Source of the DNA: Alphaproteobacteria bacterium
Lineage (GTDB): Bacteria; Pseudomonadota; Alphaproteobacteria; Rhizobiales; Xanthobacteraceae
Assembly: GCA_005884685.1 (NCBI GenBank)
Contig: VBAH01000006.1
Coordinates: 1 to 64,000, forward strand
Reading direction: 5' to 3'
Length of the DNA stretch: 64,000 bases
The notes beneath the pieces are model-generated. The model was not told where the DNA came from, did not search any database, and saw nothing but the letters and a program-made list of their open reading frames with translations. Both the position numbers and the translations under genes were made by a program. Within the stretch, counting starts at the first letter, position 1; each line of letters starts with the position of its first letter. Below, in pieces: positions 26,029-34,113 of the stretch.

Positions 26029-26048
26029 GGCCCCGCTTTCGCGGGGAC
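26029..26048. repeat. GCCCCGC/GCGGGGAC palindrome
   Basis: GGCCCCGC, TTTC and GCGGGGAC form an 8-bp hairpin with one mismatch against the family core. It ends about a dozen bases before the moaD start and may lie in the moaD leader. Confidence 0.6.
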
Positions 26049-26061
26049 GACGGAAGGCCAT

Positions 26062-26313
26062 ATGAAGCTGCTCTATTTCGCCTGGGTGCGTGAGCGTGTC
26101 GGCAAGCCGGAGGAGGAGATCGATCCGCCGCCGAACGTCCGCACGATCGGCGAGCTCATGGCGTGGCTGTCGCGTCGCGGTGAGGAATACGCTTATGCAT
26201 TCGAGAACGCCAAGGTGATCCGCGCCGCGATTGACCACGCGCATGTAAAGCCCGACACCGCGATCGCGGGGGCGCGCGAGATCGCGTTCTTCCCGCCGAT
26301 GACCGGAGGCTGA
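26062..26313 (+). CDS. moaD: Molybdopterin synthase sulfur carrier subunit
   Basis: An 83-residue ubiquitin-like protein ending in PPMTGG, the C-terminal Gly-Gly that is thiocarboxylated and donates sulfur to precursor Z. LLYFAWVRERVGKPEEEIDPP opens the beta-grasp fold. ATG at 26062 is preferred over extensions into the palindromic repeat. The moaE start is 3 bases beyond its stop, so the two subunits of molybdopterin synthase are made together in a 1:1 operon. Confidence 0.95.
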   Translation: MKLLYFAWVRERVGKPEEEIDPPPNVRTIGELMAWLSRRGEEYAYAFENAKVIRAAIDHAHVKPDTAIAGAREIAFFPPMTGG

Positions 26314-26316
26314 GCT

Positions 26317-26796
26317 TTGGCAGTGCGGCTGCAGCGCGAGGACTTCGACATCGGTGCCGAAATCGCGGAGCTGACGCAAGGCCGCACCGACATCGGCGCA
26401 GTTGCGACGTTCACGGGCGTCTGCCGCGCCGACAATGAGGGTCACCGTATCGAAGCGATGACGCTCGAGCACTACCCCGGCATGGCGGAAGCCGAGATCC
26501 TGCGGCATGTCGAGGAGGCGCAGGCGCGCTGGCCGCTGTTCGGCGTCACGGTGATTCACCGCTACGGCCGCCTGGTTCCCGGCGATAATGTCGTGCTCGT
26601 CGTGGCGACTTCGTCGCACCGCGAGGCGGCTTTCGCGGCGGCGGAATTTCTGATGGACTATCTGAAGACCCGCGCGCCGTTCTGGAAAAAGGAAGAGCGC
26701 GCGGGCGCCGCGGGCTGGGTCGAGGCGCGGCAGGCTGACGATGCCGCGGCCCAACGCTGGCGGCAAGCGGGGCGCAGGCCCGGCGCCGCTGAGTGA
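26317..26796 (+). CDS. moaE: Molybdopterin synthase catalytic subunit
   Basis: A 159-residue large subunit of molybdopterin synthase. Typical motifs: GAVATFTGVCRADNEGHRIEAMTLEHY, VIHRYGRLVPGDNVVLVVATSSHREAAF, and the catalytic lysine segment LKTRAPFWKKEERAG. The TTG at 26317 is taken as start because GGAGG lies 7 bases upstream (26305-26309); a GTG two codons later is also possible. Forms a heterotetramer with MoaD. Confidence 0.94.
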   Translation: MAVRLQREDFDIGAEIAELTQGRTDIGAVATFTGVCRADNEGHRIEAMTLEHYPGMAEAEILRHVEEAQARWPLFGVTVIHRYGRLVPGDNVVLVVATSSHREAAFAAAEFLMDYLKTRAPFWKKEERAGAAGWVEARQADDAAAQRWRQAGRRPGAAE

Positions 26797-26847
26797 ACGA
26801 AGCACGACGACCGGCATAAAGCCGGCGATGGATTGAGGGAGGAGACG

Positions 26848-27804
26848 ATGATGCGCTGCGCCGCCGCGGCTTTCGCGGCGTTCCTGACATTCGGCGCGGG
26901 AGCATCCGCCGACACGCGCGTTACGTATTTCCCGGTTCCCGCCGGCGCGCATCCGCACGATGTCGCGGCCGCACCCGACGGCACCGTCTGGTACACGGCG
27001 CAAAGCCAGGGCGCGCTTGGCATTCTCGATCCGAAAACCGGCAAGGTCGAGCAGATCAAGCTCGGGCCCAAGGCCTCCCCGCACGGCGTGATCGTTGGAC
27101 CCGAGGGCGCTGCCTGGATCACCGAGGGCGGGCAAAATGCGATCGCGCGCGTCGATCCAAAGACCAAAGAGGTGAAGCTCTTTCCCCTCCCGCCGGGTTT
27201 CGACAACGCGAACCTCAACACGGCGGCTTTCGACAAGTCGGGCAAGCTCTGGTTCACCGGACAGGCCGGCGTTTATGGGCGCGTCGATCCGGCGAGCGGC
27301 AAGGTCGATGCCTGGAAGGCGCCCAAAGGCTACGGTCCCTACGGCATCACGAGCACGCCCGCGGGCGAGGTGTGGTTCGTGTCGCTTGCCGGCGATTATC
27401 TCGCCAGGGTCGATACGACGAGCGGCAGCGTGACGATCGTGGAGCCGCCGAAGCCCGGTGTCGGGCCGCGCCGCGTCTGGTCGGATTCCAAGGGCGTGCT
27501 GTGGGTGAGCTTCTGGCATTCGGGCGAGCTTGGGCGCTACGATCCGACCGCGAAAACGTGGAAAACATTTGCGCTGCCGAACAGCAAGAGCGGCTGCTAC
27601 TCGGTCTATGTCGATGATCAGGACAAAGTCTGGGTGACGGACTTCATCGCGAATGCCATTTTGCGCTTCGATCCGGCGAGCGAAAAGTTCGAGAGCTTTC
27701 CATCGAACAAGCGCGGCGCGGCGGTGCGCCAGATGCTCGGCCGGCCGGGCGAGGCGTGGGGCGCGGAGTCGGGGACGGACCGGCTGGTGGTGATCACATA
27801 TTGA
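26848..27804 (+). CDS. Secreted beta-propeller protein, virginiamycin B lyase (Vgb)-like
   Basis: A 318-residue exported protein with signal peptide (residues 1-21, ending GASA). The rest is a run of propeller blades with repeated motifs GTVWYTAQSQGALGILDP, AAWITEGGQNAIARVDP, KLWFTGQAGVYGRVDP, EVWFVSLAGDYLARVD and VWVTDFIANAILRFDP. This is the Vgb/streptogramin lyase fold; true lyases are cytosolic, and many exported homologues have unknown roles, so antibiotic lysis should not be assumed. ATG at 26848 or 26851 (GGAGG at 26838-26842 suits both). The Bug protein gene begins 8 bases after its stop. Confidence 0.85.
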   Translation: MMRCAAAAFAAFLTFGAGASADTRVTYFPVPAGAHPHDVAAAPDGTVWYTAQSQGALGILDPKTGKVEQIKLGPKASPHGVIVGPEGAAWITEGGQNAIARVDPKTKEVKLFPLPPGFDNANLNTAAFDKSGKLWFTGQAGVYGRVDPASGKVDAWKAPKGYGPYGITSTPAGEVWFVSLAGDYLARVDTTSGSVTIVEPPKPGVGPRRVWSDSKGVLWVSFWHSGELGRYDPTAKTWKTFALPNSKSGCYSVYVDDQDKVWVTDFIANAILRFDPASEKFESFPSNKRGAAVRQMLGRPGEAWGAESGTDRLVVITY

Positions 27805-27812
27805 GAAGTCCC

Positions 27813-28787
27813 ATGCGTGTCATTGGCGCGGCGCTCGCGGTTGCATTGACTTTTTCGTTCACCGCCTTCGCGCAGGATTGGCCGACGCGGCCGGTGACCA
27901 TGATCGTGCCCTACGCGGCGGGCGGACCGGTCGACACGGTCGGCCGCATCATGGCGGCGGGACTCAGCGAAGCGCTCGGCCAGCAGGTGATCGTCGAGAA
28001 CGTCGGCGGCGCGGGTGGCATGACCGGCGCCAATCGCGTGGCGAAGGGCACGCCGGACGGCTACACGTTTCTGCTCGGCGGCCACGCGACGCTGACGCTG
28101 GTGCCCGCGATCAACGGCAAGAAGACGCTGTACGATCCGCTCGGCGATTTCACCCATGTGATCGCGTTCGCCGACTCGGCGCGAATCCTGCTCGCGCGCA
28201 AGGATTTTCCCGCGAACACGCTCGCCGAGTTCGTGGCTTACGCAAAGCAGAACCACGAGAAGATGCAGTTCGGCAGCGCCGGCGCAGGGACCGGGATGCA
28301 CGTGTGCGCGTTGCTGCTCGATCACGCGATGGGCACCAAGATCACCCACGTGCCGTATCGCGGCTCGGCGCTCGCCTTGCAGGATTTGCTCGCCGGCCGG
28401 ATTGACTACATCTGTGACCAGATTTCCACCGCGGCCGCGCAGGTCAAGGCGGGCACCGTGAAGGCGATTGCCATAATGAGCCCGAACCGTGCGGCCGTGC
28501 TGCCCGATCTCGCAACCGCGCAGGAGCAAGGGCTCGCGGACATCGATTGCGGCACGTGGAGCTCGTTCGCATTTCCCAAGGGCACGGCGGAGGTCATCGC
28601 ACGCCGTCTCGCGGAGGCGACCAACAAGGCGCTCGAGTCCGCCTTCGTGCGCGAACGCCTGGAGGCCGTCGGTGTCGAGATCATGCCGCCGGAACGCCGC
28701 ACGCGCGAGTATCTGGCGAAAATCCTTCCGGGCGCGGTCGCAAAACAGGCCGAGGTCATCCGCGCGGGCGGGTTGAGCGCGGACTAG
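27813..28787 (+). CDS. Tripartite tricarboxylate transporter substrate-binding protein (Bug/TctC family)
   Basis: A 324-residue periplasmic binding protein with signal peptide MRVIGAALAVALTFSFTAFA. The family signature DWPTRPVTMIVPYAAGGPVDTVGRIMA follows immediately, then ENVGGAGGMTGANRVAKGTPDGYT, and HVPYRGSALALQDLLAGRIDY. Bug proteins bind carboxylates or other small anions. No TctA or TctB membrane genes are nearby, so this is one of the many orphan Bug proteins typical of such genomes. Probably co-transcribed with the Vgb-like gene ahead of it. Confidence 0.92.
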   Translation: MRVIGAALAVALTFSFTAFAQDWPTRPVTMIVPYAAGGPVDTVGRIMAAGLSEALGQQVIVENVGGAGGMTGANRVAKGTPDGYTFLLGGHATLTLVPAINGKKTLYDPLGDFTHVIAFADSARILLARKDFPANTLAEFVAYAKQNHEKMQFGSAGAGTGMHVCALLLDHAMGTKITHVPYRGSALALQDLLAGRIDYICDQISTAAAQVKAGTVKAIAIMSPNRAAVLPDLATAQEQGLADIDCGTWSSFAFPKGTAEVIARRLAEATNKALESAFVRERLEAVGVEIMPPERRTREYLAKILPGAVAKQAEVIRAGGLSAD

Positions 28788-28796
28788 TTTTGCCCT

Positions 28797-28824
28797 TTCG
28801 TCCCCGCGAAGGCGGGGACCCAGG
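28797..28824. repeat. Left inverted copy flanking the GIY-YIG gene
   Basis: A GTCCCCGC-GAAG-GCGGGGAC palindrome with flanks. Its reverse complement matches 29128-29155 at 27 of 28 positions. It lies between the Bug-protein stop and the GIY-YIG stop. Confidence 0.9.
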
Positions 28825-28829
28825 TTTTG

Positions 28830-29117
28830 CTATGCTGTAATCTCGTCCCAGAGATCACGCCATGTTGGATTTGTGGCTTCGATCTCCCGAAGCTTCCAGG
28901 CCCGATTCCATTTTTTCATTTGGCGCTCGCGAATAAGAGCGGACTCGCGCGTCTCACGCACCTCGTACCACACCACCATTTTCACTCCGTGCTCCCGAGT
29001 GAATCCAGCGACGACCCCTTCCCGATGTTCCCATACGCGGCGCACCAGATTGTCCGTCATGCCGATGTACAGCGTGCCGTTTCGCTGACTCGCGAGGATG
29101 TATACGAAGAAACTCAC
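28830..29117 (-). CDS. GIY-YIG nuclease family protein
   Basis: A 95-residue single-domain GIY-YIG nuclease. The hallmark is FFVYILASQRNGTLYIGMTDNLVRRVWEH (Y-I-L then Y-I-G, with the catalytic arginine in RRVWEHR), and the metal-binding glutamate is in IRERQMKKWNRAWK. Such small proteins (UPF0213/YhbQ-like) are multi-copy in many alphaproteobacteria. The GTG start at 29117 is the first codon before the domain. The gene is framed by two nearly identical palindromes in inverted orientation (28797-28824 and 29128-29155), which suggests a self-contained unit of about 360 bp. Confidence 0.92.
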   Translation of the reverse strand: MSFFVYILASQRNGTLYIGMTDNLVRRVWEHREGVVAGFTREHGVKMVVWYEVRETRESALIRERQMKKWNRAWKLREIEATNPTWRDLWDEITA

Positions 29118-29127
29118 AGCTTCGGGC

Positions 29128-29155
29128 TCTGGGTCCCCGCCTTCGCGGGGACGAA
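29128..29155. repeat. Right inverted copy flanking the GIY-YIG gene
   Basis: GTCCCCGC (29133-29140), CTTC, GCGGGGAC (29145-29152) with flanks; 27 of 28 bases equal the reverse complement of 28797-28824. It begins 10 bases before the GIY-YIG start codon, on the upstream side of the gene. Confidence 0.9.
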
Positions 29156-29205
29156 CGGTGATCTTGCGCCGCCGCCTCGCGACGGAAAAGCGGCAACGAT
29201 CCTGA

Positions 29206-30309
29206 TCAGCGGACCTTGCGCACCCAACCTTCGCTGTCGGCGAGATCGCCGCGCTGGATGCCGACGAGCGTGGCCTTCAGCGCGGCGGTGATCGGGCCGC
29301 CGGTGCCGTCGCCGATAACGATGTCGCCGTTCGCGCTCTTGATCTTGCCGATCGCCGAGACGACCGCGGCGGTACCGCAGGCGAAAACCTCGCGCAGCTT
29401 GCCGCTTGCCGCATCGGCGCGCCATTGCTCGATGCTGTAACGCTCCTCGCGCACCGTCCGGCCTTCGCGCTGCGCGAGCGTGATGACCGAATCCCGCGTG
29501 ATGCCGGGCAGGATCGTGCCGCTCAACGGTGGGGTCGTCATCGAGCCGTCGTCGAACACGAAGAAGATGTTCATCCCGCCGAGTTCCTCGACCCAGCGAT
29601 GCTCGGCGGCGTCGAGGAACACGACCTGATCGCAGCCCTGCTCGATCGCCTCGGCCTGGGCAAGAAGGCTGGCGGCGTAATTGCCGCCACATTTGGCCGC
29701 GCCGGTGCCGCCCTCGGCCGCGCGCGTGTATCGGTCGCTCAGCCAGACCGTGACCGCCTTGGCGCCGCCCTTGAAATAGGAGCCGACCGAGCTGGCGATC
29801 AGGACGAAGAGACATTCGTGCGACGGGCGGACGCCGAGAAAGGCCTCGGTCGCGACCATGAAGGGGCGCAGGTAGAGGCTGCTGCCTTCGCCGTCGGGAA
29901 TCCACGCCGCGTCGATCGTCACGAGTTCCTCGATGGCCTGCAGGAACAGGGCTTCGGGCAACTCCGGCATCGCCATGCGCACGGCTGAGGCGCGGAAGCG
30001 CCGCGCATTCTGCTCGGGCCTGAACAACGCGATGCTGCCGTCCCGGCGGGTGTAGGCCTTGAGGCCTTCGAAAATCTCCTGCCCGTAGTGCAGGACGGCG
30101 GCCGCCGGGTCGAGCGAGATCGGCTCGCGGGCGCGCACCTGCGCATCGTGCCAGCCGCGATCCTTGGTCCAGCGAATGGTCACCATATGATCGGTGAAGA
30201 CACGGCCGAAACCCGGATCATTCAGCAATGCGGCGCGCGCATCGGCAGCGAGGGGGTTGCTCGCCGGGCTGCGGGAAAAGGCGATCTCGATCTTCTGGTG
30301 GGCGTTCAT
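29206..30309 (-). CDS. ilvE: Branched-chain amino acid aminotransferase
   Basis: A 367-residue fold-type IV PLP enzyme interconverting leucine, isoleucine and valine with their 2-oxo acids. Motifs: FTDHMVTIRWTKDRGWHDAQV, LHYGQEIFEGLKAYTRRDGSIALFRP, GGTGAAKCGGNYAASLLAQAEA with the PLP lysine, and VEELGGMNIFFVF plus ACGTAAVVSAIGKI. The length and motifs match the alphaproteobacterial/eukaryotic-like class. Start ATG at 30309; an open extension to 30681 would run into the divergent marR gene. Divergent from marR, with 192 bases between. Confidence 0.95.
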   Translation of the reverse strand: MNAHQKIEIAFSRSPASNPLAADARAALLNDPGFGRVFTDHMVTIRWTKDRGWHDAQVRAREPISLDPAAAVLHYGQEIFEGLKAYTRRDGSIALFRPEQNARRFRASAVRMAMPELPEALFLQAIEELVTIDAAWIPDGEGSSLYLRPFMVATEAFLGVRPSHECLFVLIASSVGSYFKGGAKAVTVWLSDRYTRAAEGGTGAAKCGGNYAASLLAQAEAIEQGCDQVVFLDAAEHRWVEELGGMNIFFVFDDGSMTTPPLSGTILPGITRDSVITLAQREGRTVREERYSIEQWRADAASGKLREVFACGTAAVVSAIGKIKSANGDIVIGDGTGGPITAALKATLVGIQRGDLADSEGWVRKVR

Positions 30310-30492
30310 GAGGCTGGTCCGTCGTTGGCGCCGTGCCGCCGCAACGCGTTTTGCGTCATTGGCCGCGTCTGGGGTAATGTTTAGCCGGTTCGGATTTTCG
30401 CGTCGCGGACGGGCGGTAAAACCTGCCCGGAACGACGATCTAAGCACGATCCTTTCGTGAATGACGGCTGTAGAGTAACAATCAAACAGAAA

Positions 30493-30513
30493 TATGTCAA
30501 CATGGCTGACATA
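30493..30513. promoter_or_regulatory. Candidate MarR operator over its own start codon
   Basis: TATGTCA (30493-30499) and TGACATA (30507-30513) are perfect inverted 7-bp arms around ACATGGC, which contains the marR ATG (30502-30504). Size and symmetry fit the MarR-family operator type. Binding here would block both translation-start DNA and, possibly, the ilvE-marR promoter region. Confidence 0.55.
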
Positions 30514-31047
30514 ATTTTTTCTCCAGCAGCCGAGCGAGCCGCCGCCTCGGCGGACCCCGAAAGCCGTGCCGAAGGCGAGCCGATCTGGGACCTGATCGAG
30601 CTTTTGTTTTTTGCCTACAGGGACTTCGTGTCGGACCCCGATCACGTGCTCGAGAAGTTCGGGTTCGGCCGGGCGCATCACAGGGTGCTACATTTCGTCA
30701 ATCGCAACCCAGGCCTGAAGGTCGCCGACCTGCTCGAGACTCTTCGCATTACCAAGCAATCGCTCGGGCGCGTGCTCAAGCAGCTCGTCGATGAGGGCTA
30801 CGTGGTGCAGAAAGAAGGTCCGGACGACCGCCGCCATCGCCTCCTTTTCGTCACTCCGAAGGGCGAGCAGCTCGCCATGAAGCTCGCCGGACTGCAGACC
30901 GCGCGGATCACGCGCGCGCTCGCGGGGCTCGGCCCCAACGCGCACGAGGCGGCCCGCGCTTTCCTTGCCGCAATGGTCGACGACGAGAGTCGCGAGGGCG
31001 TGCTGCGCTTTATTGCCCGGGCGGATCGCGCGCGCCGGCCACGCTGA
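30502..31047 (+). CDS. MarR family transcriptional regulator, PetP-like
   Basis: A 181-residue winged-helix regulator. The DNA-binding core is GLKVADLLETLRITKQSLGRVLKQLVDEGYVVQKEGPDDRRHRLLFVT, whose wing (EGPDDRRHR) is the MarR hallmark. It is followed closely by an OmpR-type response regulator and its kinase. In Rhodobacter capsulatus a MarR-type protein (PetP) and response regulator (PetR) work together and affect cytochrome bc1 synthesis; the same pairing here suggests a PetP-like role, though the bc1 genes are 21 kb away. An inverted repeat covers its start codon. Confidence 0.85.
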   Translation: MADIIFSPAAERAAASADPESRAEGEPIWDLIELLFFAYRDFVSDPDHVLEKFGFGRAHHRVLHFVNRNPGLKVADLLETLRITKQSLGRVLKQLVDEGYVVQKEGPDDRRHRLLFVTPKGEQLAMKLAGLQTARITRALAGLGPNAHEAARAFLAAMVDDESREGVLRFIARADRARRPR

Positions 31048-31060
31048 TGCCGGGAGGGGG

Positions 31061-31771
31061 ATGATGGTCGGACCCGCGGTCGCACTTCCCGACGACGCTC
31101 CGCATCTGCTCGTCGTGGACGACGACCGGCGCATCCGCGATCTGTTGTCGCGCTATCTGTTCGCCGAGGGTTACCGTGTCACCACCGCAAACAGCGCGCT
31201 CGAAGCGCGCGCGAAGCTGGAGAGCCTGTCGTTCGACCTGCTCGTGCTCGACGTGATGATGCCGGGCGAGACGGGCTTCCAACTCGCCAAGTCGCTGCGC
31301 GAATCCTCGGCCGTGCCGATTCTGATGCTGACCGCCAAGGCCGAGACCGAGAGCCGCATCGCCGGCCTCGAACTCGGCGCCGACGACTACGTGCCGAAGC
31401 CATTCGAGCCGCGCGAGCTCTCGCTGCGCATCGCCAATATCCTCAAGCGCACCATTCCGGCGCCTGCGCCCGCGATCGAGACGGCGCGCTTCGGCGACTT
31501 CGTGTTTCATCTCGCGCGCGGCGAGCTCAAGCGCGGCGAAGAGGTCATCCACCTGACCGACCGCGAGCGCGACATGCTGCGCGTGCTCGCGGCGGTATCG
31601 GGCGAGACCGTGCCGCGCATGGCGCTGGCCGGCAACGGCGGCGGCGCGAATGAGCGTGCGGTCGACGTGCAGGTGAACCGGCTGCGGCGCAAGATCGAGC
31701 GCGATCCCGCGAACCCGCTGTTCGTGCAGACAGTGCGCGGCATCGGCTATCGCCTGGTGGTCGCGCCATGA
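31061..31771 (+). CDS. OmpR-family response regulator, PetR-like
   Basis: A 236-residue response regulator. The receiver has the acidic pocket VVDDDRRIRD, phospho-accepting Asp in LLVLDVMMPGETGF, LMLTAKAE and the lysine in DDYVPKPFEP. The C-terminal winged helix ends VDVQVNRLRRKIERDPANPLFVQTVRGIGYRLV. ATG at 31061 (another at 31064) follows GGGAGGG. It overlaps the kinase gene by four bases (ATGA), so translation is coupled. Position right after the MarR gene supports a joint regulatory role. Confidence 0.93.
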   Translation: MMVGPAVALPDDAPHLLVVDDDRRIRDLLSRYLFAEGYRVTTANSALEARAKLESLSFDLLVLDVMMPGETGFQLAKSLRESSAVPILMLTAKAETESRIAGLELGADDYVPKPFEPRELSLRIANILKRTIPAPAPAIETARFGDFVFHLARGELKRGEEVIHLTDRERDMLRVLAAVSGETVPRMALAGNGGGANERAVDVQVNRLRRKIERDPANPLFVQTVRGIGYRLVVAP

Positions 31772-33156
31772 CCACGCTCGACATCGGACTCGCGCGGCTG
31801 CGCTCCGCGGCCGGGGTGGTTTCGTCTTCCTACGACTGGTTCACGCGCTGGCTCAAAGGAATGATGCCGACCGGCCTCTACGGCCGGGCGCTGCTGATCA
31901 TCATCACGCCGATGGTGGTGCTGCAGTCCGTGGTCGCGTTCGTGTTCATGGAGCGGCACTGGAACACGGTGACGCGCCGCCTCTCGGCCGCGGTGACGCA
32001 GGACATCTCGGCGCTGATCGATGTCTATCGCGCCTATCCGCAGGACCCCGAGCGCCTCACCATCCGCCGCATCGCGCTCGAGCGCCTCGGCCTGTCGGTC
32101 GATTTTCTCCCCGTGTCCGAATTGCCGCCGCCCGGCCCCAAGCCGTTCTTCTCGCTGCTCGATCAGGCGCTGTCGCAGCAGATCAGCCAGCAGATCCGTC
32201 GGCCCTTCTGGATCGACACGGTCGGGCGCTCCAACCTAGTCGAGATCCGCATCCGGCTCGACGACACCGTGATGCGCGTATTCGCGCAGCGCAGCGCGGC
32301 CTATGCGTCCAACTCGGAGATCTTCCTGTGGTGGATGATCGGCACGTCGCTGGTGCTGCTGTTTGTCGCGATCCTGTTCCTGCGCAACCAGATCAAGCCG
32401 ATCCTGCGGCTCGCCGACGCCGCGGAAAGCTTCGGCAAAGGCCGCGACGTGCCGGGCTTCAAGCCGCGCGGCGCGCGCGAGGTGCGCCGCGCCGCACAAG
32501 CCTTCATCGAGATGAAGCGCCGCGTCGAGCGCACCATCGAGCAGCGCACCACCATGCTGGCCGGGGTGTCGCACGACCTGCGCACGATCCTGACGCGCTT
32601 CAAGCTGGAGCTGGCCCTGCTCGGCTCGGGACCGGAAATCGACGCCATGAAGAAGGACGTCGACGAGATGGGCCGCATGCTCGAGGCCTATCTGGCGTTT
32701 GCGCGCGGCGACCTCGGCGAGACATCCGCGCCGACCGACATGGCGGCGTTCCTCGACGAGCTGAAGGCCGACGCCGAACGCCACGGGCACAAAACCGGCG
32801 CCGTCTTCTACGGCCACCCGATCGTCACCGTGCGGCCGGCCGCGTTCCGGCGCTGCCTCGGCAACCTGGTGTCGAACGCGGCGCGCTTCGCCAAGGAGAT
32901 TTCCATCACCGGCCATCGCGATCATCGCTGGGTCACCATCAGCGTCGACGACGACGGCCCGGGCATTCCCCCCGAGATGCGCGAGGAGGTGTTCCGGCCG
33001 TTCATGCGGCTCGACGACGCGCGCAATCAGGACGAAGGCAACACCGGTCTCGGGCTGGCGATCGCGCGCGACATCGCGCGCTCGCACGGCGGTGACATCA
33101 CGCTCGGCGACAGCCCGATGGGCGGATTGCGCGCGACGGTGCGCGTGCCGGTGTAG
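31768..33156 (+). CDS. Sensor histidine kinase of the OmpR/EnvZ type
   Basis: A 462-residue membrane kinase. Two transmembrane helices, about residues 35-58 and 185-207, flank a periplasmic domain of about 125 residues. HAMP, then the phospho-accepting H box LAGVSHDLRTILTRFKLEL, N box RCLGNLVSNAARFA, G1 VDDDGPGIPPE and G2 GNTGLGLAIARDIARSHGG. It is the partner of the overlapping response regulator. The input signal is unknown. A palindromic repeat follows the stop. Confidence 0.93.
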   Translation: MTTLDIGLARLRSAAGVVSSSYDWFTRWLKGMMPTGLYGRALLIIITPMVVLQSVVAFVFMERHWNTVTRRLSAAVTQDISALIDVYRAYPQDPERLTIRRIALERLGLSVDFLPVSELPPPGPKPFFSLLDQALSQQISQQIRRPFWIDTVGRSNLVEIRIRLDDTVMRVFAQRSAAYASNSEIFLWWMIGTSLVLLFVAILFLRNQIKPILRLADAAESFGKGRDVPGFKPRGAREVRRAAQAFIEMKRRVERTIEQRTTMLAGVSHDLRTILTRFKLELALLGSGPEIDAMKKDVDEMGRMLEAYLAFARGDLGETSAPTDMAAFLDELKADAERHGHKTGAVFYGHPIVTVRPAAFRRCLGNLVSNAARFAKEISITGHRDHRWVTISVDDDGPGIPPEMREEVFRPFMRLDDARNQDEGNTGLGLAIARDIARSHGGDITLGDSPMGGLRATVRVPV

Positions 33157-33162
33157 GGTTTA

Positions 33163-33235
33163 CGCTCGTCCCCGCGGAAGCGGGGACCCAGTTCTTTGCA
33201 AAGCACTGGATGCCCGCTTTCGCGAGCATGAGCGG
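33163..33235. repeat. GTCCCCGC/GCGGGGAC palindromic repeat
   Basis: CGCTCGTCCCCGC-GGAA-GCGGGGACCCAGT opens the element and a partner ACTGGATGCCCGC...GCGAGCATGAGCG closes it. It starts 6 bases past the kinase stop and ends 8 bases before the TetR stop on the other strand, so it fills the convergent junction and may be a bidirectional terminator. Confidence 0.75.
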
Positions 33236-33243
33236 AGATAACG

Positions 33244-33942
33244 CTAAGCCGCCGCCGGCTCCTCGTCCTCGGTACGATACCGCCGGCGCCGCACGCAGCG
33301 CGCCGGGTTAAACCGGCAGAGATCGTCCAGCATGCCCGACCAGCGCTGGCCACGGGCGAGCGCGCGGTCCAGCGCCGCGAGCGTGCGGGCGAGGCCTTCG
33401 TCCTCATCGTCGACCCAGGTGCGCAGCACCGAGGCGAACAGCATCGCGAGCCCCTGCGCACGGATCATGCCGCGCGGCCCCGCGGCATCGATGTCGGCTG
33501 CGGTCAGCATCCAGGTCTGCGAGCGCACCGCGAGCCCGTTGAGCGCGAAGGCGAGGGCCGGATTGCACTGCGCGGACTTCATCAAGGAGCGCACCGCCTC
33601 GCGCTGCGGCGCCATCGCCTCGATGCGGCGCATCAGCACGTCGAACAGCCGCTCGCGCGGCGGCTCCTCGGCCATGTCGCTGCCGGAGCCGGCCAGTACC
33701 TTGCGGTCGAGGTCCTTCATGTGCGCGGCGAAGATCGCCAGCGTGGAGCCGAATTCGCCGCGGCAGGCCGCGAGCGAAAGACCCGCGCGCGCCGCGATGT
33801 CGCCGAAGCCGATCTGCTCGAACCGTTGCTCGGCCAGCAACGCCATGAATGCGGCGATGATTTTATCGCGGGCGGTGGCGCCGGGCGGTGATGTGGGGGC
33901 GCTTTTCGGCGCGGCCTTGGAACGTTGCGTCTTGCGGGCCAT
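33244..33942 (-). CDS. TetR family transcriptional regulator
   Basis: A 232-residue regulator. A basic, alanine-rich tail (residues 1-23) precedes the helix-turn-helix: RDKIIAAFMALLAEQRFEQIGFGDIAARAGLSLAACRGEFGSTLAIFAAHMKDLD. The ligand domain is helical with DRALARGQRWSGMLDDLCRF near the end, resembling the COQ9-like/TetR proteins of alphaproteobacteria. The C-terminus is an Arg/Glu tail. The target is unknown. It lies downstream of proC on the same strand, separated by a palindromic repeat. Confidence 0.82.
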   Translation of the reverse strand: MARKTQRSKAAPKSAPTSPPGATARDKIIAAFMALLAEQRFEQIGFGDIAARAGLSLAACRGEFGSTLAIFAAHMKDLDRKVLAGSGSDMAEEPPRERLFDVLMRRIEAMAPQREAVRSLMKSAQCNPALAFALNGLAVRSQTWMLTAADIDAAGPRGMIRAQGLAMLFASVLRTWVDDEDEGLARTLAALDRALARGQRWSGMLDDLCRFNPARCVRRRRYRTEDEEPAAA

Positions 33943-34037
33943 GGCGGGCTCCTTACACGCTCTGCGCTCATTCCCGTACTCGGGTCCAGCCTTCGGCTGG
34001 CCCGAGCACCGGCTCCAGCGGAAATCCGGTTCTCGGC

Positions 34038-34066
34038 CCTGGGTCCCCGCTTGCGCGGGGACGAGC
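34038..34066. repeat. GTCCCCGC/GCGGGGAC palindrome
   Basis: GTCCCCGC (34043-34050), a TTGC-containing loop, and GCGGGGAC (34055-34062), with the usual CTGG and GAG flanks. It lies between proC and the TetR gene. Confidence 0.7.
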
Positions 34067-34113
34067 GGACATGAGGCCAGAATAGTCCCTGAAACAGGAC
34101 CATTCCAAGGCCG

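Noticed and set aside
26848-27804. Reading the Vgb-like gene as an antibiotic resistance lyase
   Set aside because: It has a signal peptide and the propeller family is broad. No evidence ties it to streptogramin cleavage.
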